Origin: Bacteroidales bacterium | GTDB lineage: Bacteria; Bacteroidota; Bacteroidia; Bacteroidales; JAFGXI01 | Assembly (NCBI GenBank): GCA_026985625.1 | Contig: JALSQC010000278.1 | Span: 1 to 32,207, forward strand | Direction of reading: 5' to 3' | Length of the DNA: 32,207 nucleotides | Shown: one piece after another, positions 16,128-23,693 of the stretch | Position numbering within the stretch: position 1 is the first letter of the stretch | Layout: every line of letters starts with the position of its first letter | The notes under the pieces: generated by a model | Seen by the model: only the letters and a program-made list of their open reading frames with translations | The model's database searches: none | Told to the model about the DNA's origin: nothing | Position numbers and translations under genes: made by a program

Positions 16128-16682
16128 TTACATGCCTGCTGATTTACCGGCTTTTCTTCTTAATTCTTCGCCTACGAATTTAATTCCTTTACCTTTGTAT
16201 GGCTCCGGTTTTCGTAATGATCTTATTTTTGACGCTACCATTCCTAATAGTTGTTTGTCGTGGCTACGCATAGTAAGTATTGAGTTTGCTCGTTTTTCGG
16301 CTTTTGCTTCGGCTTTTATTTCGGGTGGTAATTCAAAAATAATTTCGTGTGAGTATCCTAATGACATTATTAGTTGTTGTCCTTTCATTTCGGCTTTGTA
16401 ACCAACTCCAACAAATTCTTGTTTGGTTTCGAATCCTTCGGATACTCCTATTACCATATTATTAATTAATGAACGATATAGCCCGTGCATAGCGTTGGCT
16501 TGTTTTGTATTTCCATTATTAATAACGTTAATAGTTTTGTCTTTTATTTTAATTTCTATATCTTTATTAACTTGTTGTGTTAACTCGCCTAATTTACCTT
16601 TAACTGTAACTAGGTTATCTGCATTAACATCAACTGTAACGCCTTCCGGGATATTTATTGGTAATTTTCCTATTCGTGACAT
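16128..16682 (-). CDS. rplF: 50S ribosomal protein L6
   Basis: This 184-residue two-domain protein lies near the factor-binding site of the large subunit. MSRIGKLPINIPEGVTV and the C-terminal PEPYKGKGIKFVGEELRRKAGK are diagnostic. It is 19 nt after rpsH. Confidence 0.97.
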   Translation of the reverse strand: MSRIGKLPINIPEGVTVDVNADNLVTVKGKLGELTQQVNKDIEIKIKDKTINVINNGNTKQANAMHGLYRSLINNMVIGVSEGFETKQEFVGVGYKAEMKGQQLIMSLGYSHEIIFELPPEIKAEAKAEKRANSILTMRSHDKQLLGMVASKIRSLRKPEPYKGKGIKFVGEELRRKAGKSAGM

Positions 16683-16701
16683 TTTCTTTTGTATTTATTT
16701 T

Positions 16702-17100
16702 TTAATAAACGTAGCATAATAATTCGCCACCTACATTTAATTTTCTTGCTTCTTTATCGGTTATTACACCTTTTGAGGTTGATAAAATAGCTACTCCTAA
16801 TCCGTTTAATATACGAGGTATATCGTCAACTCCTGCATATTTTCTTAATCCTGGTTTACTAATTCTGCCTATTTTTTTTATTGCAGGTACTTTTGTTTTT
16901 GGATGATATTTTAATGCTATTTTAATGTTTCCTTGTTTATTATCGGTTTCTTCAAATTTATAATTTAAGATGTAACCTTTATCAAATAAAACTTTTGTTA
17001 TTTCTTTTTTTAAGTTAGATGCAGGTATATTAACAACTTTATGTTTTGCCATCATTGCATTTCTAACTCTAGTTAAATAGTCTGCTATTGTATCAGTCAT
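16702..17100 (-). CDS. rpsH: 30S ribosomal protein S8
   Basis: A 132-residue primary 16S rRNA binder; in E. coli it represses the spc operon. MTDTIADYLTRVRNAMMAKH and the end STSKGVITDKEARKLNVGGE (with LLCYVY) are typical. It is 19 nt after rpsN. I did not identify an S8-target hairpin in the rplX-rplE region. Confidence 0.97.
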   Translation of the reverse strand: MTDTIADYLTRVRNAMMAKHKVVNIPASNLKKEITKVLFDKGYILNYKFEETDNKQGNIKIALKYHPKTKVPAIKKIGRISKPGLRKYAGVDDIPRILNGLGVAILSTSKGVITDKEARKLNVGGELLCYVY

Positions 17101-17119
17101 TTTCTTTTTTTTTTATATT

Positions 17120-17389
17120 TTACCAACTAGCTTTTTTAATTCCGGGTATTAATCCTGCAGAAGCCATTTCTCTAAATGTAATTCTGCTAATACCAAATTG
17201 TCTCATATAACCTTTTGGACGTCCTGTTAAACTGCATCTGTTATGTAGTCTTACTTTTGATGAGTTTTTTGGTAATCTGCTAAGTGCAATATAGTCTCCT
17301 TCGGCTTTTAGTTTTGCTCTTTTTTCAGCATATTTATCAACCATTTTTTGTCGCTTTACTTCACGAGCTTTCATTGATTCTTTTGCCAT
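17120..17389 (-). CDS. rpsN: 30S ribosomal protein S14, zinc-free form
   Basis: The 89-residue protein MAKESMKAREVKRQKMV ending GLIPGIKKASW is the longer S14 type. It has NRCSLTGRPKGYMRQFGISR but lacks the CxxC pairs of the short zinc form. It lies 2 nt after rplE. Confidence 0.97.
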   Translation of the reverse strand: MAKESMKAREVKRQKMVDKYAEKRAKLKAEGDYIALSRLPKNSSKVRLHNRCSLTGRPKGYMRQFGISRITFREMASAGLIPGIKKASW

Positions 17390-17391
17390 AT

Positions 17392-17949
17392 TTAATTCTT
17401 TTTTATATTTTTAAATGGTAATCCGAATTCTTTTAACAGTGCATAACCCTCTTCGTCGGTTTTAGCTGTTGTAACAAATGTTATTTGCATTCCTAAAATT
17501 TTTGATATTTTATCAATATTAATTTCGGGAAATATTATTTGTTCTTTTATTCCGAATGTATAATTTCCTTTTCCGTCTAATTTAAATGGTATTCCTCGGA
17601 AATCTCTAACTCGAGGTATAGCAACGCTAATTAGTCTGTCAAGAAATTCGTACATTTTTTCTCGTCTAAGAGTTACTCTTACTCCAATTGGCATTTTTTT
17701 ACGTAATTTAAAGTTAGAGATGTCTTTTTTTGATACTGTTTTTACAGCTTTTTGTCCTGTTATAGCTGTTAGTTCGTTTATAGCTATATCGATAAGTTTT
17801 TTATCTGATATAGCTTGTCCTAAACCTTGATTTATAACTATTTTTTCTAGTTTAGGCACTTGCATAATACTCTTATATCCAAATTGTTTTTTTAAATTTG
17901 GTATAATTTCGGTTTCGTATTTTGCTCTTAGTGTAGGTTTATAAGCCAT
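17392..17949 (-). CDS. rplE: 50S ribosomal protein L5
   Basis: The 185-residue L5 binds 5S rRNA and P-site tRNA. KIVINQGLGQAISDKK, ITGQKAVKTVSKKDISNFKL and RVRDFRGIPFKLDGKGNYT identify it. Its ATG shares the last base of the rplX stop (TAATG), suggesting coupled translation. Confidence 0.97.
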   Translation of the reverse strand: MAYKPTLRAKYETEIIPNLKKQFGYKSIMQVPKLEKIVINQGLGQAISDKKLIDIAINELTAITGQKAVKTVSKKDISNFKLRKKMPIGVRVTLRREKMYEFLDRLISVAIPRVRDFRGIPFKLDGKGNYTFGIKEQIIFPEINIDKISKILGMQITFVTTAKTDEEGYALLKEFGLPFKNIKKN

Positions 17950-18272
17950 TACTTAATTTCCTCCCCTGATTTTTTTGAATATCTTACTAATTTATTTTTT
18001 TTGTTCAATTTTCTTCCAATTCGTGTTGGTTCTCCTGATGCAGGGTCAACAAGCATTAAATTGGATATATGAATTGAACCTTCTTTTTTTATTATTCCTC
18101 CTTGAGTATTTTCGGCATTAGGTTTTGTATGTTTTGATATCATATTTACACCTTCTACAATAGCTCTTTCTTTTTTCACTATTACTTCTAATACTCTACC
18201 TTGTTGTCCTTTTGAGTTTCCTGCAATTACTTTAACAAGGTCTCCTTTTTTTATATGTAATTTTTTTTGCAT
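17949..18272 (-). CDS. rplX: 50S ribosomal protein L24
   Basis: A 107-residue KOW-domain protein that starts assembly of the large subunit. HIKKGDLVKVIAGNSKGQQG is the KOW motif, and NLMLVDPASGEPTRIGRK follows. It is 10 nt after rplN and overlaps rplE by one base. Confidence 0.97.
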   Translation of the reverse strand: MQKKLHIKKGDLVKVIAGNSKGQQGRVLEVIVKKERAIVEGVNMISKHTKPNAENTQGGIIKKEGSIHISNLMLVDPASGEPTRIGRKLNKKNKLVRYSKKSGEEIK

Positions 18273-18282
18273 ATCTTAATTA

Positions 18283-18651
18283 TTATAAAACTTCGGGTGC
18301 TAATGAAACTATTTTCATATATTGTTTTTCGCGTAGTTCTCTGGCTACAGGTCCAAAAATACGGGTTCCTCTAATTTCGCCTGCGGCGTTTAGTAATACT
18401 GCGGCATTATCGTCGAATCTTATGTAAGAACCGTCTTTTCGTCGAATTTCTTTTTTTGTTCTAACTACAACAGCTTTTGTTACTGTTCCTTTTTTTACTT
18501 CGCTTGCAGGAATTGCACTTTTAACTGTAACAACAATTTTGTCGCCTACTGTTGCATATTTTTTTCCTGTACCTCCAAGTACTCTAATACAGAGAACTTC
18601 TTTTGCTCCGCTATTATCTGCTACGTTTAGTCTTGTTTCTTGTTGTATCAT
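18283..18651 (-). CDS. rplN: 50S ribosomal protein L14
   Basis: A 122-residue protein of the subunit interface. MIQQETRLNVADNSGAKEVL and IFGPVARELREKQYMKIVSL are diagnostic over its full length. It lies 2 nt after rpsQ. Confidence 0.98.
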   Translation of the reverse strand: MIQQETRLNVADNSGAKEVLCIRVLGGTGKKYATVGDKIVVTVKSAIPASEVKKGTVTKAVVVRTKKEIRRKDGSYIRFDDNAAVLLNAAGEIRGTRIFGPVARELREKQYMKIVSLAPEVL

Positions 18652-18653
18652 AA

Positions 18654-18908
18654 TTATTTTGCTCTTTCAATAATATTAACTAATCTCCATCGTTTATTTT
18701 TGCTTAATGGTCTGGTTTCCATTATTTTTACAATGTCTCCAATATTGCAATCGTTTTTATCGTCATGTGCTGTAAACTTTTGTGTTTTATTAACGAATTT
18801 TCCATATTTTCTATGTTTTTCTTTGTATTTTACAGCGACAACTATGGATTTCTCCATTTTATTGCTTACAACAACTCCTATTCGTTCTTTTCTTAAGTTT
18901 CTTTCCAT
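18654..18908 (-). CDS. rpsQ: 30S ribosomal protein S17
   Basis: An 84-residue OB-fold 16S rRNA binder. RKERIGVVVSNKMEKSIVVA and GDIVKIMETRPLSKNKRWRL are typical. It is 2 nt after rpmC. Confidence 0.97.
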   Translation of the reverse strand: MERNLRKERIGVVVSNKMEKSIVVAVKYKEKHRKYGKFVNKTQKFTAHDDKNDCNIGDIVKIMETRPLSKNKRWRLVNIIERAK

Positions 18909-18910
18909 TT

Positions 18911-19108
18911 TTATTTATTATTGATAATTCTATATTGTAATTCTGTTTTTAATCTTGCTATATCTTTTTTTGTATCTCCTATTTTTAATGGATTTTCTAA
19001 TGGAGAAATAGCATGCGATAACTTAAGTTTGTTTAAGTATTCGCTTTGGTCGATAATTCTTTCTTTTATTTCAGGAGTTGATAACTCTCTTATTTCTGAC
19101 ATTTTCAT
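18911..19108 (-). CDS. rpmC: 50S ribosomal protein L29
   Basis: A 65-residue helical hairpin protein at the tunnel exit, where trigger factor and SRP dock. MKMSEIRELSTPEIKERI and SPLENPLKIGDTKKDIARLK match Bacteroidota L29. The ATG at 19108 is preferred because relatives begin MK-x-x-EI; a second ATG lies two codons in. Confidence 0.95.
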   Translation of the reverse strand: MKMSEIRELSTPEIKERIIDQSEYLNKLKLSHAISPLENPLKIGDTKKDIARLKTELQYRIINNK

Positions 19109-19120
19109 ATCGTTATAATT

Positions 19121-19540
19121 TTATTCTGTGTAGTCGTTACGAACTACAAATTTTGTTTTTATTGGTAATTTTTGAGCTCCTAATCTTAATGCTTCTTTAG
19201 CAACGTCCATAGGTACTCCTTCGATTTCTATAATTATTCTTCCCGGAGTAACGGGGGCAACAAATGCTTCGGGTGCACCTTTACCTTTTCCCATACGAAC
19301 TTCGGCAGGTTTTTTTGTTATTGGTTTGTCAGGAAATATTCGTATCCATACTTGTCCTTCACGTTTCATGTAACGAGTAACTGCTTGACGTGCTGCCTCT
19401 ATTTGTCGTCCTGTAATCCAGTGTTCTTCTAATCCTTTAATTCCAAAAGAGCCAAATGCAAGTGTAGCACCTCTTTGGGCGTTACCTTTCATTTTCCCTT
19501 TTTGCATTCTTCTATATTTTGTTTTTTTTGGTTGTAACAT
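19121..19540 (-). CDS. rplP: 50S ribosomal protein L16
   Basis: A 139-residue protein near the A-site tRNA elbow. MLQPKKTKYRRMQKGKMKG, GSFGIKGLEEHWITGRQIEA and FPDKPITKKPAEVRMGKGKG are diagnostic. It lies 22 nt after rpsC. Confidence 0.98.
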   Translation of the reverse strand: MLQPKKTKYRRMQKGKMKGNAQRGATLAFGSFGIKGLEEHWITGRQIEAARQAVTRYMKREGQVWIRIFPDKPITKKPAEVRMGKGKGAPEAFVAPVTPGRIIIEIEGVPMDVAKEALRLGAQKLPIKTKFVVRNDYTE

Positions 19541-19562
19541 TTTTAATCAAATTAAAGTTATT

Positions 19563-20264
19563 TTATTTTCTTCTTCTGCTATTTCTTTTTGGAGATTGTT
19601 TTTGGACTTTTGCTCCTATATTTGGTGACAAGTCTCGTTTTCCGTAAACTTCGCCTTTGCATATCCAAACTTTTAGTCCTATTGCTCCAACTTTAGTTCT
19701 TGCTGTTGATGTTGCGTAGTCTATATCTGCTCTTAATGTATGTAGTGGTGTTCTTCCTTCTTTATACATTTCGGAGCGTGCCATTTCTGCTCCATTTAGG
19801 CGTCCTGATATTTGTACTTTTATACCTTCGGCACCCATTCTCATTGTTGATGCAATTGCTGTTTTAATTGCTCTACGGTATGCCATTTTACCTTCTAGTT
19901 GATGTGCTATTGTATTTGCAACTAAGACGGCATCTAACTCTGGTCTTTTTACTTCAAAAATATTTATTTGAACTTCTTGTTTTGTAATTTTTTTAAGCTC
20001 TTCTTTTAGTCTATCTACTTCTTGTCCGCCTTTTCCTATAATAATTCCGGGACGTGCGGTGTTTATAGTAATAGTAATAAATTTTAGAGTTCTTTCGATA
20101 ATAATTCTAGATATGCTTGCTTTTGCTAATCTAACATTTAAATATTTTCTGATTATATCGTCTTCGGCAATTTTTTCTGCGTATTTTTTTCCTCCATACC
20201 AGTTAGAGTCCCAGCCTCTTATAATTCCTAAACGATTACTTATCGGATTAATTTTTTGTCCCAT
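19563..20264 (-). CDS. rpsC: 30S ribosomal protein S3
   Basis: The 233-residue S3 lines the mRNA entry tunnel. MGQKINPISNRLGIIRGWDS, the KH-domain GKGG loop (77-80) in RPGIIIGKGGQEVDRLK, and the C-terminal GAIGLKVWICKGEVYG identify it. It follows rplV by 4 nt. Confidence 0.98.
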   Translation of the reverse strand: MGQKINPISNRLGIIRGWDSNWYGGKKYAEKIAEDDIIRKYLNVRLAKASISRIIIERTLKFITITINTARPGIIIGKGGQEVDRLKEELKKITKQEVQINIFEVKRPELDAVLVANTIAHQLEGKMAYRRAIKTAIASTMRMGAEGIKVQISGRLNGAEMARSEMYKEGRTPLHTLRADIDYATSTARTKVGAIGLKVWICKGEVYGKRDLSPNIGAKVQKQSPKRNSRRRK

Positions 20265-20268
20265 TATA

Positions 20269-20685
20269 TTAATTTTCTTTTTCTTCGTTAATATTATTAC
20301 TATCTATAATTAGAGTAACATGATTAGATCTTTTTCTAATACGATGTGCTCTACCTTGAGGTGCAGGTTGAATTCGTTTTAGCATTTTTGCCGAATCAAC
20401 AAAAATTTCTTTTACGTATAAGTTACTTTCTTCGATTTTTGCACCTTCATTTTTAATTTGCCAATTTGAAATGGCAGAGAGTAGAAGTTTCTCTAATTTT
20501 ATTGAAGCTTCTTTTTTTGAATATTTTAAAATATCAAGAGCTTTATTTACTTCAACGCCTCTTACTGTATCTGCAACTATTCGCATTTTTCGAGGCGATG
20601 TAGGATTATTTCTTAAAACTGCTTTGTATATAGTTTTATTTGCTTCTTTACGCTTTTCGGCTAAATTTCTTTTTCTTGCACCCAT
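20269..20685 (-). CDS. rplV: 50S ribosomal protein L22
   Basis: A 138-residue protein whose hairpin lines the exit tunnel. NPTSPRKMRIVADTVRGVEV and the loop RIQPAPQGRAHRIRKRSNHV are intact, so there is no sign of the macrolide-resistance deletions known in this loop. It lies 14 nt after rpsS. Confidence 0.97.
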   Translation of the reverse strand: MGARKRNLAEKRKEANKTIYKAVLRNNPTSPRKMRIVADTVRGVEVNKALDILKYSKKEASIKLEKLLLSAISNWQIKNEGAKIEESNLYVKEIFVDSAKMLKRIQPAPQGRAHRIRKRSNHVTLIIDSNNINEEKEN

Positions 20686-20699
20686 ATCTTTAAACTATT

Positions 20700-20969
20700 T
20701 TATTTTTTCTTATTACCTGCGTGACCTCTAAAAGTACGTGTTGGAGAAAATTCTCCTAATTTATGTCCAACCATATTTTCTGTTATATATACAGGTATAA
20801 ATTTATTTCCATTATGAACTGCTATTGTATGTCCCACAAAATCCGGCGATATCATTGATCTTCGCGACCATGTTTTTATAACGGATTTTTTATTTTTTTC
20901 ATTCATCTCTAGTACTCGTTTTTCGAGTTTGTAATCGATAAATGGTCCTTTTTTTAGAGATCTACTCAT
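20700..20969 (-). CDS. rpsS: 30S ribosomal protein S19
   Basis: An 89-residue head protein that works with S13. MSRSLKKGPFIDYKLEKRVL, TWSRRSMISPDFVGHTIAVH and GEFSPTRTFRGHAGNKKK are diagnostic. It is 19 nt after rplB. Confidence 0.98.
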   Translation of the reverse strand: MSRSLKKGPFIDYKLEKRVLEMNEKNKKSVIKTWSRRSMISPDFVGHTIAVHNGNKFIPVYITENMVGHKLGEFSPTRTFRGHAGNKKK

Positions 20970-20988
20970 AAATTAAAAATTTTTTATA

Positions 20989-21813
20989 TTATTTTTTACG
21001 TTTTTCAACAATAAATTTATTAGAGAATTTCTTTTTATCTCTAGTTTTATATCCTTTTGCAGGTAATCCTTTACGAGATCGAGGGTGTCCTCCAGATGCT
21101 CTTCCTTCGCCACCTCCCATTGGGTGATCTACAGGATTCATTACAACTCCTCTAACTCTTGGTCTTCTGCCTTGCCATCTTGTTCGTCCTGCTTTTCCTG
21201 ATTTTTCTAATCCATGGTCGGCATTAGAAACCACTCCTACCGTTGCTTTGCAAGTAGTTAATACTTTTCGGCTTTCGCCTGATGGTAATTTTATAATTGC
21301 GTATTTACCTTCGCGAGAGACTATTGTTGCATAGGATCCTGCACTTCGAGCTAACATTCCTCCTTTACCGGGTGTTAATTCTATGTTATGAATTACTGTT
21401 CCTAATGGTATATCAGATAAGTATAAGGTATTTCCTATTTCGGGATGAATTCCTTTTCCTGATATTACTTCTTGTCCAACTTTTAGTCCGTTAGGAGCAA
21501 CTATATATCGTTTTTCTCCGTCTTTATATATTAACAATGCTATTCGTGCTGTTCTATTTGGGTCGTATTCTATAGAACTTACTTTAGCTGTTATTCCTTC
21601 TTTATCTCGTTTAAAATCTATAATACGATAACGTTTTTTGTGACCTCCGCCAATATAACGCATTGTCATTTTTCCGGAGTTGTTTCTACCTCCTGTTTTT
21701 TTAATAGGTGCTAGTAATGATTTTTCGGGTTTTGATTTTGTAATCTCCTCGAAAGTTCCTATTACTTTATGTCTTTGCCCTGGTGTCATGGGCTTTAATT
21801 TTCTTACAGCCAT
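20989..21813 (-). CDS. rplB: 50S ribosomal protein L2
   Basis: The 274-residue L2 is needed for subunit joining and lies near the peptidyl-transferase centre. GGRNNSGKMTMRYIGGGHKK, the SH3-like domain around AGSYATIVSREGKYAIIKLP, and VVMNPVDHPMGGGEGRASGG identify it. Where E. coli has HPHGGG this reads HPMGGG, which I believe is usual in this phylum. It is 6 nt after rplW. Confidence 0.98.
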   Translation of the reverse strand: MAVRKLKPMTPGQRHKVIGTFEEITKSKPEKSLLAPIKKTGGRNNSGKMTMRYIGGGHKKRYRIIDFKRDKEGITAKVSSIEYDPNRTARIALLIYKDGEKRYIVAPNGLKVGQEVISGKGIHPEIGNTLYLSDIPLGTVIHNIELTPGKGGMLARSAGSYATIVSREGKYAIIKLPSGESRKVLTTCKATVGVVSNADHGLEKSGKAGRTRWQGRRPRVRGVVMNPVDHPMGGGEGRASGGHPRSRKGLPAKGYKTRDKKKFSNKFIVEKRKK

Positions 21814-21819
21814 TTTTTG

Positions 21820-22110
21820 TTAAATATTACTATAGAAATCAATTGTATCTCCATCTACTAATGTTACTATTGCTTTTTTATAAGCTTTAGTTTTGCCGGT
21901 AATAAATCCTGTTTTTGTATATCTTGATTTAACTTTACCTGCATATTTCATTGTGTTAATAGAAGAAACATTAACTCCATACATTTTTTCTATTTCTTTT
22001 TTTATTTCGATTTTATTAGCTGATTTTTCAACTATAAATCCGTACTTATTTAATTTCTCGCTTTGAGCATTAAATTTTTCGGTTACTAATGGTTTTAATA
22101 AAATCTTCAT
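21820..22110 (-). CDS. rplW: 50S ribosomal protein L23
   Basis: A 96-residue tunnel-exit protein. LLKPLVTEKFNAQSEKLNKY, EKMYGVNVSSINTMKYAGKV and the basic loop around TKTGFITGKTKAYKKAIV are typical. It lies 10 nt after rplD. Confidence 0.96.
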   Translation of the reverse strand: MKILLKPLVTEKFNAQSEKLNKYGFIVEKSANKIEIKKEIEKMYGVNVSSINTMKYAGKVKSRYTKTGFITGKTKAYKKAIVTLVDGDTIDFYSNI

Positions 22111-22120
22111 ATCAACTTTT

Positions 22121-22744
22121 TTATAAAATTCTTCTTAAAATATCAATTGAGCTTTCTGTAATTAATAATTTTTCAGCCCACATTATCTCGTAAGTATTTA
22201 ATTCTGAGGCTAATACCGTTTTAACACTCTTTAAATTACGAGAGGACAAATATACACTTTTATTTTGTTCTGGTAAAACAATTGTTAATTTTTTATCAGA
22301 TATTTTAAAATTATTTAAAAGTTCTACTATATTTTTAGTTTTAACTTCTTTAAAATCAATATTTTCTGATATTATAATTCCTTTGTTTTTAACTTTATAA
22401 GAGATTGCAGATTTACGGGCTAATTTTTTTATTTTTTTGTTTAATTTAAAATAATAGTTCCTTGGTTTTGGTCCAAAAACTCTACCTCCACCTCTAAATA
22501 CAGGAGATTTTATGCTTCCTGCTCTGGCTGTACCTGTTCCTTTTTGTCTTTTAATTTTACGTGTACTTCCTGAGATTTCTGATCTTTCTTTTGCTTTGCT
22601 TGTGCCTTGTCTATTGTTTGCCAAATAATGTTTAACATCTAAATAAATGGCATGATCGTTTGGCTCAATTGCGAATACAGAATCTTCTAACTCTATGGTT
22701 TTTCCTGTATCTTTTCCTTTTATATCGTATATATTTGTTTTCAT
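22121..22744 (-). CDS. rplD: 50S ribosomal protein L4
   Basis: The 207-residue L4 reaches into the exit tunnel with the extended loop RQKGTGTARAGSIKSPVFRG. In E. coli it also represses the S10 operon, but no leader of comparable length precedes rpsJ here (12-nt gap after fusA), so that control probably does not apply in the same way. Its ATG shares a base with the rplC stop (TAATG). Confidence 0.97.
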   Translation of the reverse strand: MKTNIYDIKGKDTGKTIELEDSVFAIEPNDHAIYLDVKHYLANNRQGTSKAKERSEISGSTRKIKRQKGTGTARAGSIKSPVFRGGGRVFGPKPRNYYFKLNKKIKKLARKSAISYKVKNKGIIISENIDFKEVKTKNIVELLNNFKISDKKLTIVLPEQNKSVYLSSRNLKSVKTVLASELNTYEIMWAEKLLITESSIDILRRIL

Positions 22745-23361
22745 TATTTTTCTACTATTAAATATGAACCTTTAGATCCGGGTACAGATCCTTTAACTAT
22801 AATCAAGTTCTTTTCTACATCAATTTTTATAACTTGCAAGTTGGTTACTTTAACTCTTACGTTACCTGTTTGGCCTGCCATTCTCATACCTTTAAATACT
22901 CTTGAAGGATATGATGATGCTCCTAAAGAACCGGGTGCTCTTAGTCTATTGTGTTGTCCATGGGTTGCGTCGTTAACTCCTCTAAAGTTATAACGTTTAA
23001 CAACTCCTTGAAAACCTTTACCTTTTGATATTCCTACAACATCTACATAGACATCGTCTTTAAAAATATCAACTGTTATTGTATCTCCAAGTTTCCAGTC
23101 GTCTTTGTAATCTGAGAATTCAAAGATTCTTTTTTTAGGGCTTGTTTTTGCCTTTTTAAAATGGCCTAACATTGCTTTTGTTGTATTTTTTTCTTTTTTT
23201 TCGTCATACGCTATTTGCAATGCATTATAGCCGTCTTTATCAGCTGTTTTTACTTGTGTAACTACGCAAGGTCCAGCTTCAATAACAGTGCATGGTATAT
23301 TTTTACCATCGGCACTAAATACGGAAGTCATTCCGATTTTTTTTCCTATTAATCCGGGCAT
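22744..23361 (-). CDS. rplC: 50S ribosomal protein L3
   Basis: The 205-residue early-assembly protein begins MPGLIGKKIGMTSVFSADGK. The block GKGFQGVVKRYNFRG and the loop LRAPGSLGASSYPSRVFKGM approach the peptidyl-transferase centre. The family's methylated Gln lies in ATHGQHNRLR. It is 11 nt after rpsJ. Confidence 0.98.
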   Translation of the reverse strand: MPGLIGKKIGMTSVFSADGKNIPCTVIEAGPCVVTQVKTADKDGYNALQIAYDEKKEKNTTKAMLGHFKKAKTSPKKRIFEFSDYKDDWKLGDTITVDIFKDDVYVDVVGISKGKGFQGVVKRYNFRGVNDATHGQHNRLRAPGSLGASSYPSRVFKGMRMAGQTGNVRVKVTNLQVIKIDVEKNLIIVKGSVPGSKGSYLIVEK

Positions 23362-23372
23362 AATTTATATTT

Positions 23373-23681
23373 TTAAACTTTTATTAAAACTTCTACTCCA
23401 CTTGGCAATTCTAATTTCATTAATGCATCAATGGTATTTGAGCTTGTGCTGTAAATATCCATTAATCTTTTATAAGATGATAATTGAAATTGCTCTCTTG
23501 ATTTTTTGTTTACGAATGTTGATCTTAAAACTGTAAAAACACGTTTGTGTGTAGGAAGTGGTATAGGTCCACTTACTATAGCTCCTGTTGTTTTAACAGT
23601 TTTAATAATTTTCTCAGCTGATTTGTCAACTAAGTTGTAGTCGTAAGATTTTAATTTGATTCTAATCTTTTGTTGAGCCAT
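23373..23681 (-). CDS. rpsJ: 30S ribosomal protein S10 (NusE)
   Basis: The 102-residue S10 serves in the 30S head and as NusE in transcription antitermination. RIKLKSYDYNLVDKSAEKI and GPIPLPTHKRVFTVLRS are diagnostic. It follows fusA by 12 nt with no tuf gene between, so the str and S10 segments form one run. Confidence 0.98.
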   Translation of the reverse strand: MAQQKIRIKLKSYDYNLVDKSAEKIIKTVKTTGAIVSGPIPLPTHKRVFTVLRSTFVNKKSREQFQLSSYKRLMDIYSTSSNTIDALMKLELPSGVEVLIKV

Positions 23682-23693
23682 TTTTATTTATTA

